In this document: piece by piece, positions 1-11,198 of the stretch | How positions within the stretch are numbered: the first letter of the stretch is position 1 | Layout of the letters: every line of letters begins with the position of its first letter | From: an uncultured Bacteroidales bacterium | GTDB lineage: Bacteria; Bacteroidota; Bacteroidia; Bacteroidales; Bacteroidaceae | Assembly (NCBI GenBank): GCA_902802815.1 | Contig: CADCNQ010000007.1 | Coordinates: 18,181-82,180 of the forward strand | Length of the DNA stretch: 64,000 nucleotides | Direction: 5' to 3' | Made by a program: the position numbers and the translations under genes | The notes under the pieces: model-generated | Databases searched by the model: none | What the model was told of the DNA's origin: nothing | The model's input: the letters and a program-made list of their open reading frames with translations, nothing else

Positions 1-1422
1 CATCTTCAGTTCGGTGCTCTCCGTGTGATTCATGCCTATAAGCAGGGAATCCGAATCAAAAGGATAGTAGTTGAGATGCACATTACGTATGACATGCGTC
101 AGCCGCACATCTCCATTGTGAAAATACGTATGCATCTCCTGCCCGTTAATCTGATTGTACTTCACGGAATCTATCCTTTCCACAGACAGTGTCTGTCTGA
201 GCACATAGAGGCTGTCCAAGGTCGAGTCGTTGAAGAATGCCTTTATCTCTTCGCCGAGCACCTGCTGATTCTGCTGCCACACAATCGGATCCTTGTACAT
301 CGTGAGACAAGAGTCCAAACCCGTGTATACCATCGAATCGCACACAGCCTGATAATCCACCTTATATACACGCACGTGATTGTAGGCGTGCATATTACGG
401 TACACGGAATCCGTACGATAGTAGTATGCGAACACCTTGAACGTATCTGCGTGGGCATACATTGTATCCGACCCCTGGGAGAAATCCAAGAGTCGTGCCG
501 AATCAGTAGCCATCGAATATCCGGTCTTATCGTCGTAATAGCAGTATTCTCCGGTCATCATGTTCTTGTTGAGTTCATCCACATACATGGCATTTCCGAA
601 AGCCTCTCCTATGGAGTCCTCCTTGTTCCAGCACACACTGTCACCGACGAGTTTTTTTCCGGTATCTGTGATGATACTCCTGTCCAGCAGGATGAAATTC
701 TCCGTCTGCGTAAAGTACCATCCGTTCTCCGTGTATATATGCGACGAACCGCTCTCTACATTCGACGGTCCGATAAGATGAGAAATCTTTTTCACGCTAT
801 TATAACGAAGCGTGTCAGTCAGAATCGTGGTTCGAGGCTGCTCCGGTGGAATCGGACTTACCATACGAACATTATAATTGAACACCGACTCTTTCGTCTC
901 CGGAGAATACTCCCCCCAGTCGGATGTCAACTGGTTGCCCTCGTCAACCAGACGGCCACCCTCAAAGAAGTAACCAAGATTATAGAGCCTGTCGTAATCC
1001 AGTGAGTCCGTATAAAGCACGGTAGCGCTGTTCGGTCCCGTCTTGTGGGTCAGGACTACATTGTTGCGGCAACGTGCCAACTGGTCCACTCCGCTATAGT
1101 AGAGTGTGTCACCCGTAAGCGTCAGAGTGTCGCCCTGCACCATACGCACATGACCGAATGCATCGAAGGAGTTTGTAGACTCGTAGAACAACGCGCTGTC
1201 ACAATACATATAAATACCATCGTGGAGAAACTTTACATTTCCCACAAGGAACTGCGCCGTGCGGTGTACCGACTGGTCGTAGTAGAGCACATCGCTATGA
1301 ACCAGATAAACCCGATCCTTTGACGGCTGGCGCGGTTCTTCTTCACCTCTGCGATGCTGCTGGATCTCCGCCAATACGCTGAGTGTAAAGAAAAGCGGAA
1401 GGAAATATTTTATTTTACCCAT
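1..1422 (-). CDS. OstA/LptA-like envelope protein, 3' end outside window
   Basis: Reading from the ATG at 1422 gives 474 open codons running off the left edge, so the protein is C-terminally incomplete. It begins with a hydrophobic leader (GKIKYFLPLFFTLSVLA) and continues with beta-rich repeats such as 'GDTLYYSGVDQLA', 'MYVDELNKNMMTGEYCYYDD' and 'KVDYQAVCDSMVYT', typical of the Bacteroidetes OstA-like family related to LptA/LptD N-terminal domains. These bind LPS in the periplasm during transport to the outer membrane. The start overlaps the stop of the SurA-like gene by 13 bases, which suggests coupled translation in an envelope-biogenesis operon. The family assignment rests on repeat character and context. 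Confidence 0.8.
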   Translation of the reverse strand, partial: MGKIKYFLPLFFTLSVLAEIQQHRRGEEEPRQPSKDRVYLVHSDVLYYDQSVHRTAQFLVGNVKFLHDGIYMYCDSALFYESTNSFDAFGHVRMVQGDTLTLTGDTLYYSGVDQLARCRNNVVLTHKTGPNSATVLYTDSLDYDRLYNLGYFFEGGRLVDEGNQLTSDWGEYSPETKESVFNYNVRMVSPIPPEQPRTTILTDTLRYNSVKKISHLIGPSNVESGSSHIYTENGWYFTQTENFILLDRSIITDTGKKLVGDSVCWNKEDSIGEAFGNAMYVDELNKNMMTGEYCYYDDKTGYSMATDSARLLDFSQGSDTMYAHADTFKVFAYYYRTDSVYRNMHAYNHVRVYKVDYQAVCDSMVYTGLDSCLTMYKDPIVWQQNQQVLGEEIKAFFNDSTLDSLYVLRQTLSVERIDSVKYNQINGQEMHTYFHNGDVRLTHVIRNVHLNYYPFDSDSLLIGMNHTESTELKM

Positions 1423-2768
1423 CCCGGATATTGGAAGTCACATCCACGCCATCCTTCGTTGATACGTATGTATGTGGCTGCCTGCTTGTCTTTTATCCAC
1501 TTATTAATCACATCCTCGCTCTTCTTTGCCTCCACAGCAGTCTTCATCACCTGGAAGTCCTCCGTGATAATTGCCCTGTGTGCAGGAATACGGGCACGAA
1601 GTTTCACTATGGCACACACCTTCATGCCACGCCGGTCGGTCATTGTGAACGGCTGGGAAATTTCTCCCACTTGCATTTTGTCCACGGCACGGGCCACCTC
1701 ACCGGGCAAATCACCCATTTCGAATCGGGAGGTCTGTGCGCCATCCTTGATGTTGAACATGATGCCTTTGTTGTTTCGGGTGTCCTTGTCGTCAGATATC
1801 TGCTGAGCGCCGACATCAAAAGAAAACTTGTCTGCTCTAATATCCGCAGCAATAGAATCCAAGCGCGTCAAAGCCTCGTCTATCGCCTCAGAACTAACCT
1901 CCGGACGACGCAGGATATGACGCACCTTAACTTTGTCTCCTCTGCGGTCAATCAACTGAATGATATGATATCCGAAGTCCGATTGCACCACTTTGCTCAC
2001 CCTCTTGGGATCCGTAAGGGCAAAAGCCACAGCTGCAAAAGCAGGATCCAAATCCGTACGTCCTACGTAATCCAGTTCTCCGCCCGCGCGACGTGTACCT
2101 TCATCCTGCGAATAAAAACGGGCCAGTGCAGCAAAACTCGTACTACCGCTATTCACACGTTCGGCAAAACCGCGAAGCTCATCCTTCACCCGGTCTATCT
2201 CATTCTGCGGTATCTCCGGGCGAAGCACAAGAATCTGCACCTCCACCTGTGTCGGGATATACGGGATGCTGTCTTCCGGAAGATCCTTGTAGTAGCGTCG
2301 CACTTCTGCAGGCGTCACTTTGACATCCTTCGTGAGAGAGCGACGCATCTCGCGGGCTATCAGCTGATCCTTGAACATGTCGAAGAGTTCTTCACGAATC
2401 TGAGTCATCGGCATGCGCATATATTCTTCAAGTTTTTCACGACTGCCAGCCATCATCACCTTCTGTGTGATATCCTGCTCTACATATTGATTCACCTCTG
2501 AATCACTCACATCGACACTGTCTATTGCAGCCTGATGAATAAACAATTTCTGTATTGCCAGCTGTTCTGGAATTGAGCAATAAGGATTACCCTTCAACTG
2601 CGAACCGTAATCATTACGAACACGCTCCACATCGCTACGCAAGATGGCCTCATCGCCTACTACCCATACAACCTCATCGACCACGCCCGCCGGCGACTGT
2701 GCCTTGCAGACATGCGACATGGCCAACAGGCCCACAATGAAAAATAAGATGCCCGGCTTTATACTCAT
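1410..2768 (-). CDS. SurA-like periplasmic peptidyl-prolyl isomerase
   Basis: A 452-aa protein with a signal peptide (about residues 1-23, ending near 'HVCKA'), a SurA-type N-terminal chaperone region ('DEVVWVVGDEAILRSDVE'), and two parvulin rotamase domains (about 170-275 and 282-385; landmarks 'GYHIIQLIDRRGDKVKVRHIL'). SurA proteins escort unfolded outer-membrane proteins through the periplasm and isomerise proline bonds. It overlaps the upstream isomerase gene by 4 bases (ATGA) and the downstream OstA-like gene by 13, so all three are probably one operon serving outer-membrane assembly. I do not assign surA as a symbol because Bacteroidetes carry several paralogues. Confidence 0.88.
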   Translation of the reverse strand: MSIKPGILFFIVGLLAMSHVCKAQSPAGVVDEVVWVVGDEAILRSDVERVRNDYGSQLKGNPYCSIPEQLAIQKLFIHQAAIDSVDVSDSEVNQYVEQDITQKVMMAGSREKLEEYMRMPMTQIREELFDMFKDQLIAREMRRSLTKDVKVTPAEVRRYYKDLPEDSIPYIPTQVEVQILVLRPEIPQNEIDRVKDELRGFAERVNSGSTSFAALARFYSQDEGTRRAGGELDYVGRTDLDPAFAAVAFALTDPKRVSKVVQSDFGYHIIQLIDRRGDKVKVRHILRRPEVSSEAIDEALTRLDSIAADIRADKFSFDVGAQQISDDKDTRNNKGIMFNIKDGAQTSRFEMGDLPGEVARAVDKMQVGEISQPFTMTDRRGMKVCAIVKLRARIPAHRAIITEDFQVMKTAVEAKKSEDVINKWIKDKQAATYIRINEGWRGCDFQYPGWVK

Positions 2769-4165
2769 TTGAACGCGTCTTCGTTTATTACGACAGGATA
2801 ACGCTTCTTGAGTTCATCAACGTAAAGTGCCATCTTCTCGTTTTGATATCCGTCTATCACCTGGCTGGCCACATCGCTCCACACCTCCGGTCCCTTCTTC
2901 AGCATCTTGCCGTGAATGCCCGTGTAGGGGAATTGCTTGTTGGCCGTTTTCCGGGCGTCCTTAACCTTAAAAGCGAGCTCGTCCACGGTACTGTTCTGTC
3001 CCTGAACAAAAAGCTTCTTTTCCATACGAACAGTGACGCTGTCCTTGTTAAACTGCTTGCGAACGGCACTTATCCACTGCGCCTCGGGAGTCTTCTTAAG
3101 CAGTTTTTGCACAGCCTTCACGTCCTTCTTGTCCTTACAAGAGAAAGCAATACCACGGAAATGGGGCTTGTCCCACATCAGTTCTTTCTTATGCAATTTA
3201 AAATAGTTCTCCAAGGCTGCGGTGTCCTTCTTTGCAGGCTCCCACACCAAACGGCTGCTAATCTCAAAAAGCAGCAGTCCGTCGTGGTATTCCTTAACCA
3301 GAAAATCCAAATCCCTGTCCTGCTTGCACAAGCGGTCGGACTCATTGTCCATCACTTCCTCTGCCGTCATACCCTGCGCTTTTGCCGTAGAATCCACCTT
3401 CTGCCGACACAGACGGTCACGCAATCCGCCGCGCTCGAGATACTGACGTATCGGAGCACGCAGAGTGTCGTACGGCTCAAGTTCCTTACGGTTTATCAGT
3501 TTGATGATATGGTAACCCACTGCACTGCGAACAGGAGCGCTCAACTCTCCGATTTGCATTCCGTAAGCTGCATTCTCAAATTCCGGCAAAGTCTGTCCGG
3601 GACCTATCCAACCGACAATACCCTGCTGACGTGCGGACCCCTTGTCATCACTGTACTCTGCTGCGAGCTGTGCAAAATCAGCACCATTCCTGAGAAGTCC
3701 GTAGATGCTGTCCACACGAGCCTTGGCTGCAACGACCATCTCCTCCGGGTCTTTCTGCATCACACGCACAAAGATATGTGCAGGGAGAATCAGGTCTTTG
3801 CCCTGCAAGCCGGCCTTCATGTGGTCATAATAGTCCTTCGTGGCCTTTTCCATATCCCCTTCACCCACCAGAAGCGGACGTATCTGCTTATCACGATATG
3901 TCCGGAACTCTTTCTTGAAACTCGTCAAAGTGTCCATCTTTGCATCCATTGCAGCACGGACCTTGAGTTTATAGGCGGCATACAAATCCGCGTATGCTCT
4001 CGGAGTCATCTTCTCTACAACATCATCAGTATTATTCTTGTTGTAGTTGTAGTCATATTCGCTTTTATATACAGGCTCTCCTGCAATAGTCATAACCACC
4101 GTATCCTCTGCCATGCCTATGACTGCACACAGAGAACACAATGTAGCAATAAATATCTTTTTCAT
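2765..4165 (-). CDS. PpiC-type periplasmic peptidyl-prolyl isomerase
   Basis: A 466-aa protein with an N-terminal signal peptide ('KKIFIATLCSLCAVIGMA') and one recognisable parvulin domain at about residues 128-225 ('LPAHIFVRVMQKDPEEM', 'AAEYSDDKGSARQQG', 'VGYHIIKLINRKELEPYD'). The lysine-rich C-terminal half is a second chaperone-like region with no motif I can name. The gene starts 1 base after guaB ends and overlaps the SurA-like gene by 4 bases. It probably acts with that gene in periplasmic folding of outer-membrane proteins. Confidence 0.85.
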   Translation of the reverse strand: MKKIFIATLCSLCAVIGMAEDTVVMTIAGEPVYKSEYDYNYNKNNTDDVVEKMTPRAYADLYAAYKLKVRAAMDAKMDTLTSFKKEFRTYRDKQIRPLLVGEGDMEKATKDYYDHMKAGLQGKDLILPAHIFVRVMQKDPEEMVVAAKARVDSIYGLLRNGADFAQLAAEYSDDKGSARQQGIVGWIGPGQTLPEFENAAYGMQIGELSAPVRSAVGYHIIKLINRKELEPYDTLRAPIRQYLERGGLRDRLCRQKVDSTAKAQGMTAEEVMDNESDRLCKQDRDLDFLVKEYHDGLLLFEISSRLVWEPAKKDTAALENYFKLHKKELMWDKPHFRGIAFSCKDKKDVKAVQKLLKKTPEAQWISAVRKQFNKDSVTVRMEKKLFVQGQNSTVDELAFKVKDARKTANKQFPYTGIHGKMLKKGPEVWSDVASQVIDGYQNEKMALYVDELKKRYPVVINEDAFK

Positions 4166-4166
4166 A

Positions 4167-5648
<1,482 letters not shown>

Positions 5649-5680
5649 CTATATTATTTTATATTGTTTATTTTCAAATT

Positions 5681-7852
5681 TTAATTACCCAATTCCGAAA
5701 GGAACTTGATGCGAACCAACCTTACCTCTTCCTCCGTATAGTCGTCGCCCAAATCCTTCATGGCTGAGGTCAGTCTGTCTGTTACAGACTCTTCCTTAAA
5801 ATAGCTGTAGATATCCTCCACATGCTCCTCATCCATTTCCTCCTCAATGAAGTAATCGATATTTATCTTTGTCCCGCTGTAAACAATAGCCTCTATCTCA
5901 TCCAAAAGCTCCGACATATCAAGTCCGAATCCCTTCGCCATGTCATCCAGAGGAATCTTGCGGTCTATCTGCTGAATAATCTGAATCTTTATCTTGCTCT
6001 TGTTGGCAAGGGTCTTTACGCGTATCTCAAACGGGCGGTCGATTTCCTCTTCCTCACAATAACGGGCAATAAGTTCGCAGAATGCCTTCCCATAACGTGC
6101 TGCCTTACCTTGTCCGACACCCGGCATCTGCTGTAATTCCGCCTGAGTGACAGGATACATCGTTGCCATTGCCTCCAATGTGTTGTCCTGGAAAATCACA
6201 TACGGCGGGATGTTCAGTTCCGAAGCTTTATCTCTCCTCAAACCCTTCAGCATCTTCAGAAGAGTGGCATCCAGAACAGAAGTACCGGACTGCTCGGCCT
6301 CATAGTCCTCAAAGTCGTTGTTCTCACTCACGAAGAACGGTGTGGGATGTTTCAGATATTCCTTACCTTCGGGCAACAACTTCAATATACCGTAGTTTTC
6401 CACATCCTTGCGGATATATTCTGAAAGTATTGCAGAGCGGATGAGTGCCTCCCAGAACTTCTGAGAGCGCGAGCTGCCCACCCCGAACAGGGACAACTCC
6501 TCATGTCCGCGAGCCATCACACGGTCGGTCTCTCTTCCCATCAGCACATCCACAAGATACTCGCTCTTGAAGTCCTCCTTGAGTTGTACAATAAGTTTGA
6601 GAAGATTGACAAGATCACCTTGTGCCTGAACTTGATTCTTGGGTCTGCGACAGTTGTCACACGCACCGCAGTTTTCCTTTCCGTAGGTTTCACCGAAGTA
6701 ATGCAGCAGAACTCTGCGCCTACACAAGCTCGTCTCGGCATAATCCTTTGTCTCGCTCAGAAGCTGTCTGCCAATCTCCTGTTCCGACAAAGGCTTGCCC
6801 TCCATGAACTTATCCAGTTTCTTCAAGTCCAAAGGACTGTAGAACGTAAGGCATACACCTTCTCCTCCATCTCGTCCGGCACGGCCCGTCTCCTGGTAAT
6901 AACCTTCCAGACTCTTTGGAATATCATAGTGAATCACGTAACGCACATCCGGTTTGTCAATACCCATTCCGAATGCTATCGTGGCTACGATAACGTCTAT
7001 GCGCTCCATTATGAAATCATCCTGCGTCTCCGCACGCTGCACGCTGTCCATGCCTGCATGATATGCACGGGCATTAATATTGTTGGCACGAAGCACTTCT
7101 GCCAGTTCTTCCACCTTGCGACGCGACAGACAATATATAATACCGCTCTTCCCGGGATTTTGCAGGATATACCGTATGATGTCCTTCTCTACATCCTTCG
7201 TCTTGGGGCGCACCTCGTAATAGAGATTGGGACGGTTGAACGAACTCATGAAGTCCTTAGCATCAGGTATGCCGAGATTCTTCTTTATATCCTGACGCAC
7301 TTTGTCCGTTGCCGTTGCCGTCAGAGCGATAATCGGAGCCTTCCCGATACTCTCCACCACAGGACGGATGCGACGGTATTCCGGACGGAAATCATGTCCC
7401 CATTCCGATATACAATGTGCCTCGTCCACAGCGTAGAAGGATATCTTCACAGAAGACAGGAACTCCGCATTCTCCGCTTTGTTAAGACTTTCCGGAGCAA
7501 CATACAGCAGTTTTGTCTTTCCCGCAATGACATCGTTCTTCACCTCATCCACCTGCACCTTGCTTTGCGAAGAATTCAGGAAATGTGCCACACTGTCGTC
7601 TTCTGTGGCCTGGCGGATAGCGTCCACTTGATTCTTCATCAGCGCAATCAGCGGTGATATCACGATGGCCGTGCCATCCATCACGAGCGCAGGAAGCTGA
7701 TAACACAGGCTCTTACCGCCGCCCGTAGGCATCAACACAAATGTGTCGCAGCCGGAAAGCAGATTCCTGATAATCTGCTCCTGGTCTCCTTTGAACGTAT
7801 CAAAACCAAAGTACTGCCGCAGTGCCTTATGAAGATCTATTTCCTGTCTCAT
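5681..7852 (-). CDS. recQ: ATP-dependent DNA helicase RecQ
   Basis: A 723-aa superfamily 2 helicase. Walker A is in 'LMPTGGGKSLCYQLPAL', the DEAH box in 'AVDEAHCISEWGHDFRPEY', motif VI in 'QETGRAGRDG', and the RecQ-C-terminal zinc site in 'CRRRVLLHYFGETYGKENCGACDNC' (four cysteines). An HRDC domain follows (about 520-600). A C-terminal tail of about 120 residues exceeds the E. coli enzyme and is common in Bacteroidetes. RecQ unwinds DNA 3'-5' in repair and fork restart. It follows clpX with a 42-base gap on the same strand. Confidence 0.95.
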   Translation of the reverse strand: MRQEIDLHKALRQYFGFDTFKGDQEQIIRNLLSGCDTFVLMPTGGGKSLCYQLPALVMDGTAIVISPLIALMKNQVDAIRQATEDDSVAHFLNSSQSKVQVDEVKNDVIAGKTKLLYVAPESLNKAENAEFLSSVKISFYAVDEAHCISEWGHDFRPEYRRIRPVVESIGKAPIIALTATATDKVRQDIKKNLGIPDAKDFMSSFNRPNLYYEVRPKTKDVEKDIIRYILQNPGKSGIIYCLSRRKVEELAEVLRANNINARAYHAGMDSVQRAETQDDFIMERIDVIVATIAFGMGIDKPDVRYVIHYDIPKSLEGYYQETGRAGRDGGEGVCLTFYSPLDLKKLDKFMEGKPLSEQEIGRQLLSETKDYAETSLCRRRVLLHYFGETYGKENCGACDNCRRPKNQVQAQGDLVNLLKLIVQLKEDFKSEYLVDVLMGRETDRVMARGHEELSLFGVGSSRSQKFWEALIRSAILSEYIRKDVENYGILKLLPEGKEYLKHPTPFFVSENNDFEDYEAEQSGTSVLDATLLKMLKGLRRDKASELNIPPYVIFQDNTLEAMATMYPVTQAELQQMPGVGQGKAARYGKAFCELIARYCEEEEIDRPFEIRVKTLANKSKIKIQIIQQIDRKIPLDDMAKGFGLDMSELLDEIEAIVYSGTKINIDYFIEEEMDEEHVEDIYSYFKEESVTDRLTSAMKDLGDDYTEEEVRLVRIKFLSELGN

Positions 7853-7894
7853 ATTCGTGGTGGATTAAGGTTTCTCTCTTACTGTATCTGCGCG

Positions 7895-9121
7895 CTATGA
7901 TGCCAGTCGCTCGCTGCGCGCAAGCCGGTCTATAATATATTCCTTCGTGATAACAAGTTTTGTTTTATCCGATGAGGGTGCATCAAACTGTGCCTCCTGC
8001 ATCACATCTTCAACTATACTCCTGAGTCCGCGAGCTCCCAGTTTGAACTCCATCGCCTTATCGACGATATAATCCAAAGCATCCTCTTCGAATGAGAGTT
8101 CTATGCCATCCATCTTGAACAACTTCTTCTGCTGACGTATCAAAGAATTCTTCGGTTCGGTAAGTATGCTTCTCAGTGCCTTGCGATCCAACGGGTCCAG
8201 ATGTGTCAATACCGGCAGACGGCCTATAAGTTCCGGGATGAGTCCAAAACTCTTAAGGTCCTGAGGCTGGATATACTTCATCATGTCCTTCTGGTCGATG
8301 CGCTTCACATTCTGCACACTGTTGTAACCCACGACATGGGTATTCAGCCTCTGAGCTATCTTGCGCTCTATGCCGTCGAAAGCACCGCCGCAGATGAACA
8401 GTATATTACTCGTGTCCAGTTTAACGTAGTCCTGATCCGGATGCTTGCGTCCGCCCTTTGGCGGAACATTAACGCTACTTCCTTCCAAGAGTTTCAGGAG
8501 TGCCTGCTGTACACCTTCTCCGCTCACATCACGTGTGATGCTGGGATTGTCGCCCTTGCGGGCCACCTTGTCTATCTCATCAATAAACACAATGCCCCGC
8601 TCTGCCGCAGCCACATCATAATCTGCGGCCTGTAATAGGCGGGAAAGAATGCTCTCCACATCCTCACCCACATAACCGGCTTCCGTAAACACCGTTGCAT
8701 CCACGATGGTGAACGGCACGTCGAGCATCTTTGCGATGGTACGTGCCAAGAGTGTCTTTCCTGTGCCCGTACTGCCCACCATGATGATGTTGCTCTTCTC
8801 GAGCTCCACTCCGTCGTCTTCCACTTTTTGTCTCAGACGCTTATAGTGGTTGTACACAGCAACAGCGAGAGTTCTTTTTGCATCATCCTGCCCGATGACA
8901 TATTGATCCAGATGAGCCTTTATGTCCATCGGCTTGGGAAGCGGTTTCTCCTCTACTGCCTTGTCAAAAGCCTTTGCAGAGGTCTGATGCTCATTCAGCA
9001 CAAGCATTCCCTGCCTCAGACATTCGTCGCAAATGCAGGCATCAAGACCTGTGAGCAGGAGATTCACATCCCGGTCAGAGCGTCCGCAGAAACTACATCT
9101 TGAGTTTGACTTCTTTGACAT
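7895..9121 (-). CDS. clpX: ClpX, ATPase subunit of ClpXP protease
   Basis: A 408-aa AAA+ unfoldase. It has the N-terminal zinc-binding domain (CSFCGRS...CICDEC), Walker A '[11 protein letters not shown]', Walker B '[11 protein letters not shown]' and the sensor region '[15 protein letters not shown]'. ClpX recognises tagged substrates, unfolds them and feeds them to ClpP. The start codon lies directly after the clpP stop, so the two protease subunits are encoded in stoichiometric order after trigger factor, a classic tig-clpP-clpX arrangement. Confidence 0.97.
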   Translation of the reverse strand: MSKKSNSRCSFCGRSDRDVNLLLTGLDACICDECLRQGMLVLNEHQTSAKAFDKAVEEKPLPKPMDIKAHLDQYVIGQDDAKRTLAVAVYNHYKRLRQKVEDDGVELEKSNIIMVGSTGTGKTLLARTIAKMLDVPFTIVDATVFTEAGYVGEDVESILSRLLQAADYDVAAAERGIVFIDEIDKVARKGDNPSITRDVSGEGVQQALLKLLEGSSVNVPPKGGRKHPDQDYVKLDTSNILFICGGAFDGIERKIAQRLNTHVVGYNSVQNVKRIDQKDMMKYIQPQDLKSFGLIPELIGRLPVLTHLDPLDRKALRSILTEPKNSLIRQQKKLFKMDGIELSFEEDALDYIVDKAMEFKLGARGLRSIVEDVMQEAQFDAPSSDKTKLVITKEYIIDRLARSERLAS

Positions 9122-9790
9122 CTATTTCTTTTTTTCCAATATCTGATCTACCATTCCATAGTCCAAAGCTTCCTGTGCTGTCATCCAGTAGTCACGGTCG
9201 CTGTCTGCCCACACCTTGTCGTAAGGGGTATGGGAGTGGTCGGATATGATGGTGTACAATTCCTGTTTGAGCTTCTGTATCTCACGTGCCGTAATCTCTA
9301 TATCAGATGCCTGTCCTCTCACTCCTCCTATCGGTTGGTGTATCATCACGCGACTGTGCTTCAAGGCACTGCGTTTTCCCTCAGCACCGGCAACCAGGAG
9401 TACAGCAGCCATTGATGCTGCCATACCTGTACAGATGGTTGCTACGGGAGAGTTGACGAACTGCATCGTATCGTAAATGCCCAATCCGGCAGACACGCTG
9501 CCACCGGGACTGTTCACATAGATACTGATGTCCTTACCCGGATCCGAACTGTCAAGATAGAGCAACTGGGCCTGCAGGGTATTGGCCGTATAGTCGTCAA
9601 TCTCCGTTCCCAGGAAGATGATACGATCTGCCATCAAACGGCTGAATACGTCCATCTGCGTAACATTGAGCTGGCGCTCCTCCAGAATATACGGATTCAG
9701 ATACTGGTTCTGCATTGACACCACATCGTGCAATGCCAAACTGCTGATACCAGTCCTGTCCTTAGCAAATTTCTCAAAATCTTTAATCAT
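9122..9790 (-). CDS. clpP: ClpP, proteolytic subunit of ClpXP
   Basis: A 222-aa serine peptidase forming the tetradecameric barrel of ClpXP. The nucleophile serine is in 'CTGMAASMAAVLL' and the catalytic histidine in 'SRVMIHQPIGG'. 'DSSDPGKDISIYVNSPGGSVSAG' is the substrate-binding strand and oxyanion region. The gene ends 1 base before clpX starts and lies 18 bases after tig. Length and motifs are normal. Confidence 0.97.
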   Translation of the reverse strand: MIKDFEKFAKDRTGISSLALHDVVSMQNQYLNPYILEERQLNVTQMDVFSRLMADRIIFLGTEIDDYTANTLQAQLLYLDSSDPGKDISIYVNSPGGSVSAGLGIYDTMQFVNSPVATICTGMAASMAAVLLVAGAEGKRSALKHSRVMIHQPIGGVRGQASDIEITAREIQKLKQELYTIISDHSHTPYDKVWADSDRDYWMTAQEALDYGMVDQILEKKK

Positions 9791-9808
9791 ATCTCCCGTT
9801 TATTCTTT

Positions 9809-11173
9809 TTACTTATTGTCCTCCTGGAAAAGCTTATTGAACTCTTCTCTTGTGACACTCTTCTTCTTAAGCTTAACGACTTCCTTGGCCTTTGCTCCGA
9901 TCATACGGTCCTCCGTACGGCTGACGAGTCCCTCCACCTGCTGTTTGTCCTTGAGCATGCCGCTGGCGTAGTTTACAATAGCCTCCTCGGGAACATTCAT
10001 CATGCCATACTGAGCGAACTGCATACGTGTCACCTCCTTAGCCGTCTCGAGAACATCGTCCTGCTCTATCTTGATCTGAAGCTGGTCAGCCAACTGCTCC
10101 TTCAGAAGATGCCACTTGAGTTCCTCAATGCTGGGTGCAAAGTTCTTTTCAAAGTAAGCCTCATCCTTATCGGGATTGTTAAGCTTCATGTAGCGCTTCA
10201 AAAGAGCTTCGGGGAATTCCACCTTGCCAGCTCTGTCGCATACATATTTGCGCAAATCCATCATAAAGCGGAAATCACTGTCCACAGCAAACTGGCCTTC
10301 AATGGTCTTGCGTATTTCTGCCCTGAACTCTTCCTCGCTCTTCACCTTGTCCTTGCCGAGTATCTGGTCAAACAGTTCCTGGTCGAGTTTGTGAGCCTCG
10401 TAGCGGGTAATCTCCGTAATCTGATACTGGAAATCGCTCTTCATCCCGGCAGCCTCTTCCTTGGTGATTTTCAGCAAGCTTGAGAGCTCAACTTCGCTGT
10501 CGTTGTATGCCTTGGCAGGATTGAATGTTATCACATCGCCAAGCTTTGCTCCATCAAACTTTTTCTTCTCGTCATCATTCTTGAAGTAGCCGGGCAGCAT
10601 CACTGCGTCCTTGATTTCCAAGCCGCCCTCTTTGGGAGTTGCACCGTCCAATTCGGTGAGGATACCCTTCACCATGTCCTTGTCCTGATAGTCCTCCACC
10701 TTGTTGTAGCTGCCCATTCTCTGGCAATAGCTTTGAAGCTGCTGGTCAACGAGGTCGTCATCCACCTTCACCTCATAGTAGGGGATTTCATCCTTGTCGC
10801 TAATCTTACCGTCCATCTCAGGAGCCAGAGCTACGTCAAACACGAATGTATACTCTGTTTGGTTTTCGAAATCAATCTTAGGCTGCTTGTCTTCGCTGGG
10901 CATCGGTTCACCAAGAACATTTATCTTCTGCTCGCGGATATACTTAAACAACTCTGCACCCAGGAGCTTGTTCACCTCCTCTGCCTTCACCTCCAAGCCG
11001 AAACGCTTCTTCACGAGAGACATAGGTACCTGTCCCGGACGGAATCCGGGAATAGAAGCCTTCTTACGCAGGTTCTTCAAACCCTTTTCTACACTCTCTT
11101 TGTAGTCTTCTTCCTTCAGTGTCATCGTCACAAGGCCGTTCACCTTGTCAATCTTCTCAAATTTAATTTCCAT
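9809..11173 (-). CDS. tig: Trigger factor, ribosome-associated chaperone
   Basis: A 454-aa protein with a ribosome-binding N-terminal domain whose signature is recognisable as 'IPGFRPGQVPMSLVKKRFG' (about residues 40-58). A divergent central FKBP-like region and a long alpha-helical C-terminal chaperone domain rich in Glu and Lys follow. It shields nascent chains at the ribosome exit tunnel. The Bacteroidetes form has a weak central domain, and here too I cannot point to intact FKBP active-site residues. It sits just upstream of clpP-clpX and 25 bases after lptB. Confidence 0.93.
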   Translation of the reverse strand: MEIKFEKIDKVNGLVTMTLKEEDYKESVEKGLKNLRKKASIPGFRPGQVPMSLVKKRFGLEVKAEEVNKLLGAELFKYIREQKINVLGEPMPSEDKQPKIDFENQTEYTFVFDVALAPEMDGKISDKDEIPYYEVKVDDDLVDQQLQSYCQRMGSYNKVEDYQDKDMVKGILTELDGATPKEGGLEIKDAVMLPGYFKNDDEKKKFDGAKLGDVITFNPAKAYNDSEVELSSLLKITKEEAAGMKSDFQYQITEITRYEAHKLDQELFDQILGKDKVKSEEEFRAEIRKTIEGQFAVDSDFRFMMDLRKYVCDRAGKVEFPEALLKRYMKLNNPDKDEAYFEKNFAPSIEELKWHLLKEQLADQLQIKIEQDDVLETAKEVTRMQFAQYGMMNVPEEAIVNYASGMLKDKQQVEGLVSRTEDRMIGAKAKEVVKLKKKSVTREEFNKLFQEDNK

Positions 11174-11198
11174 TGTTGTTTGTATGATTTTGTTGTAT

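Noticed and set aside
25..1005. Long plus-strand open frame at the left edge
   Set aside because: It is antisense to the OstA-like gene, whose minus-strand reading has a leader peptide and family-like repeats and continues the operon.
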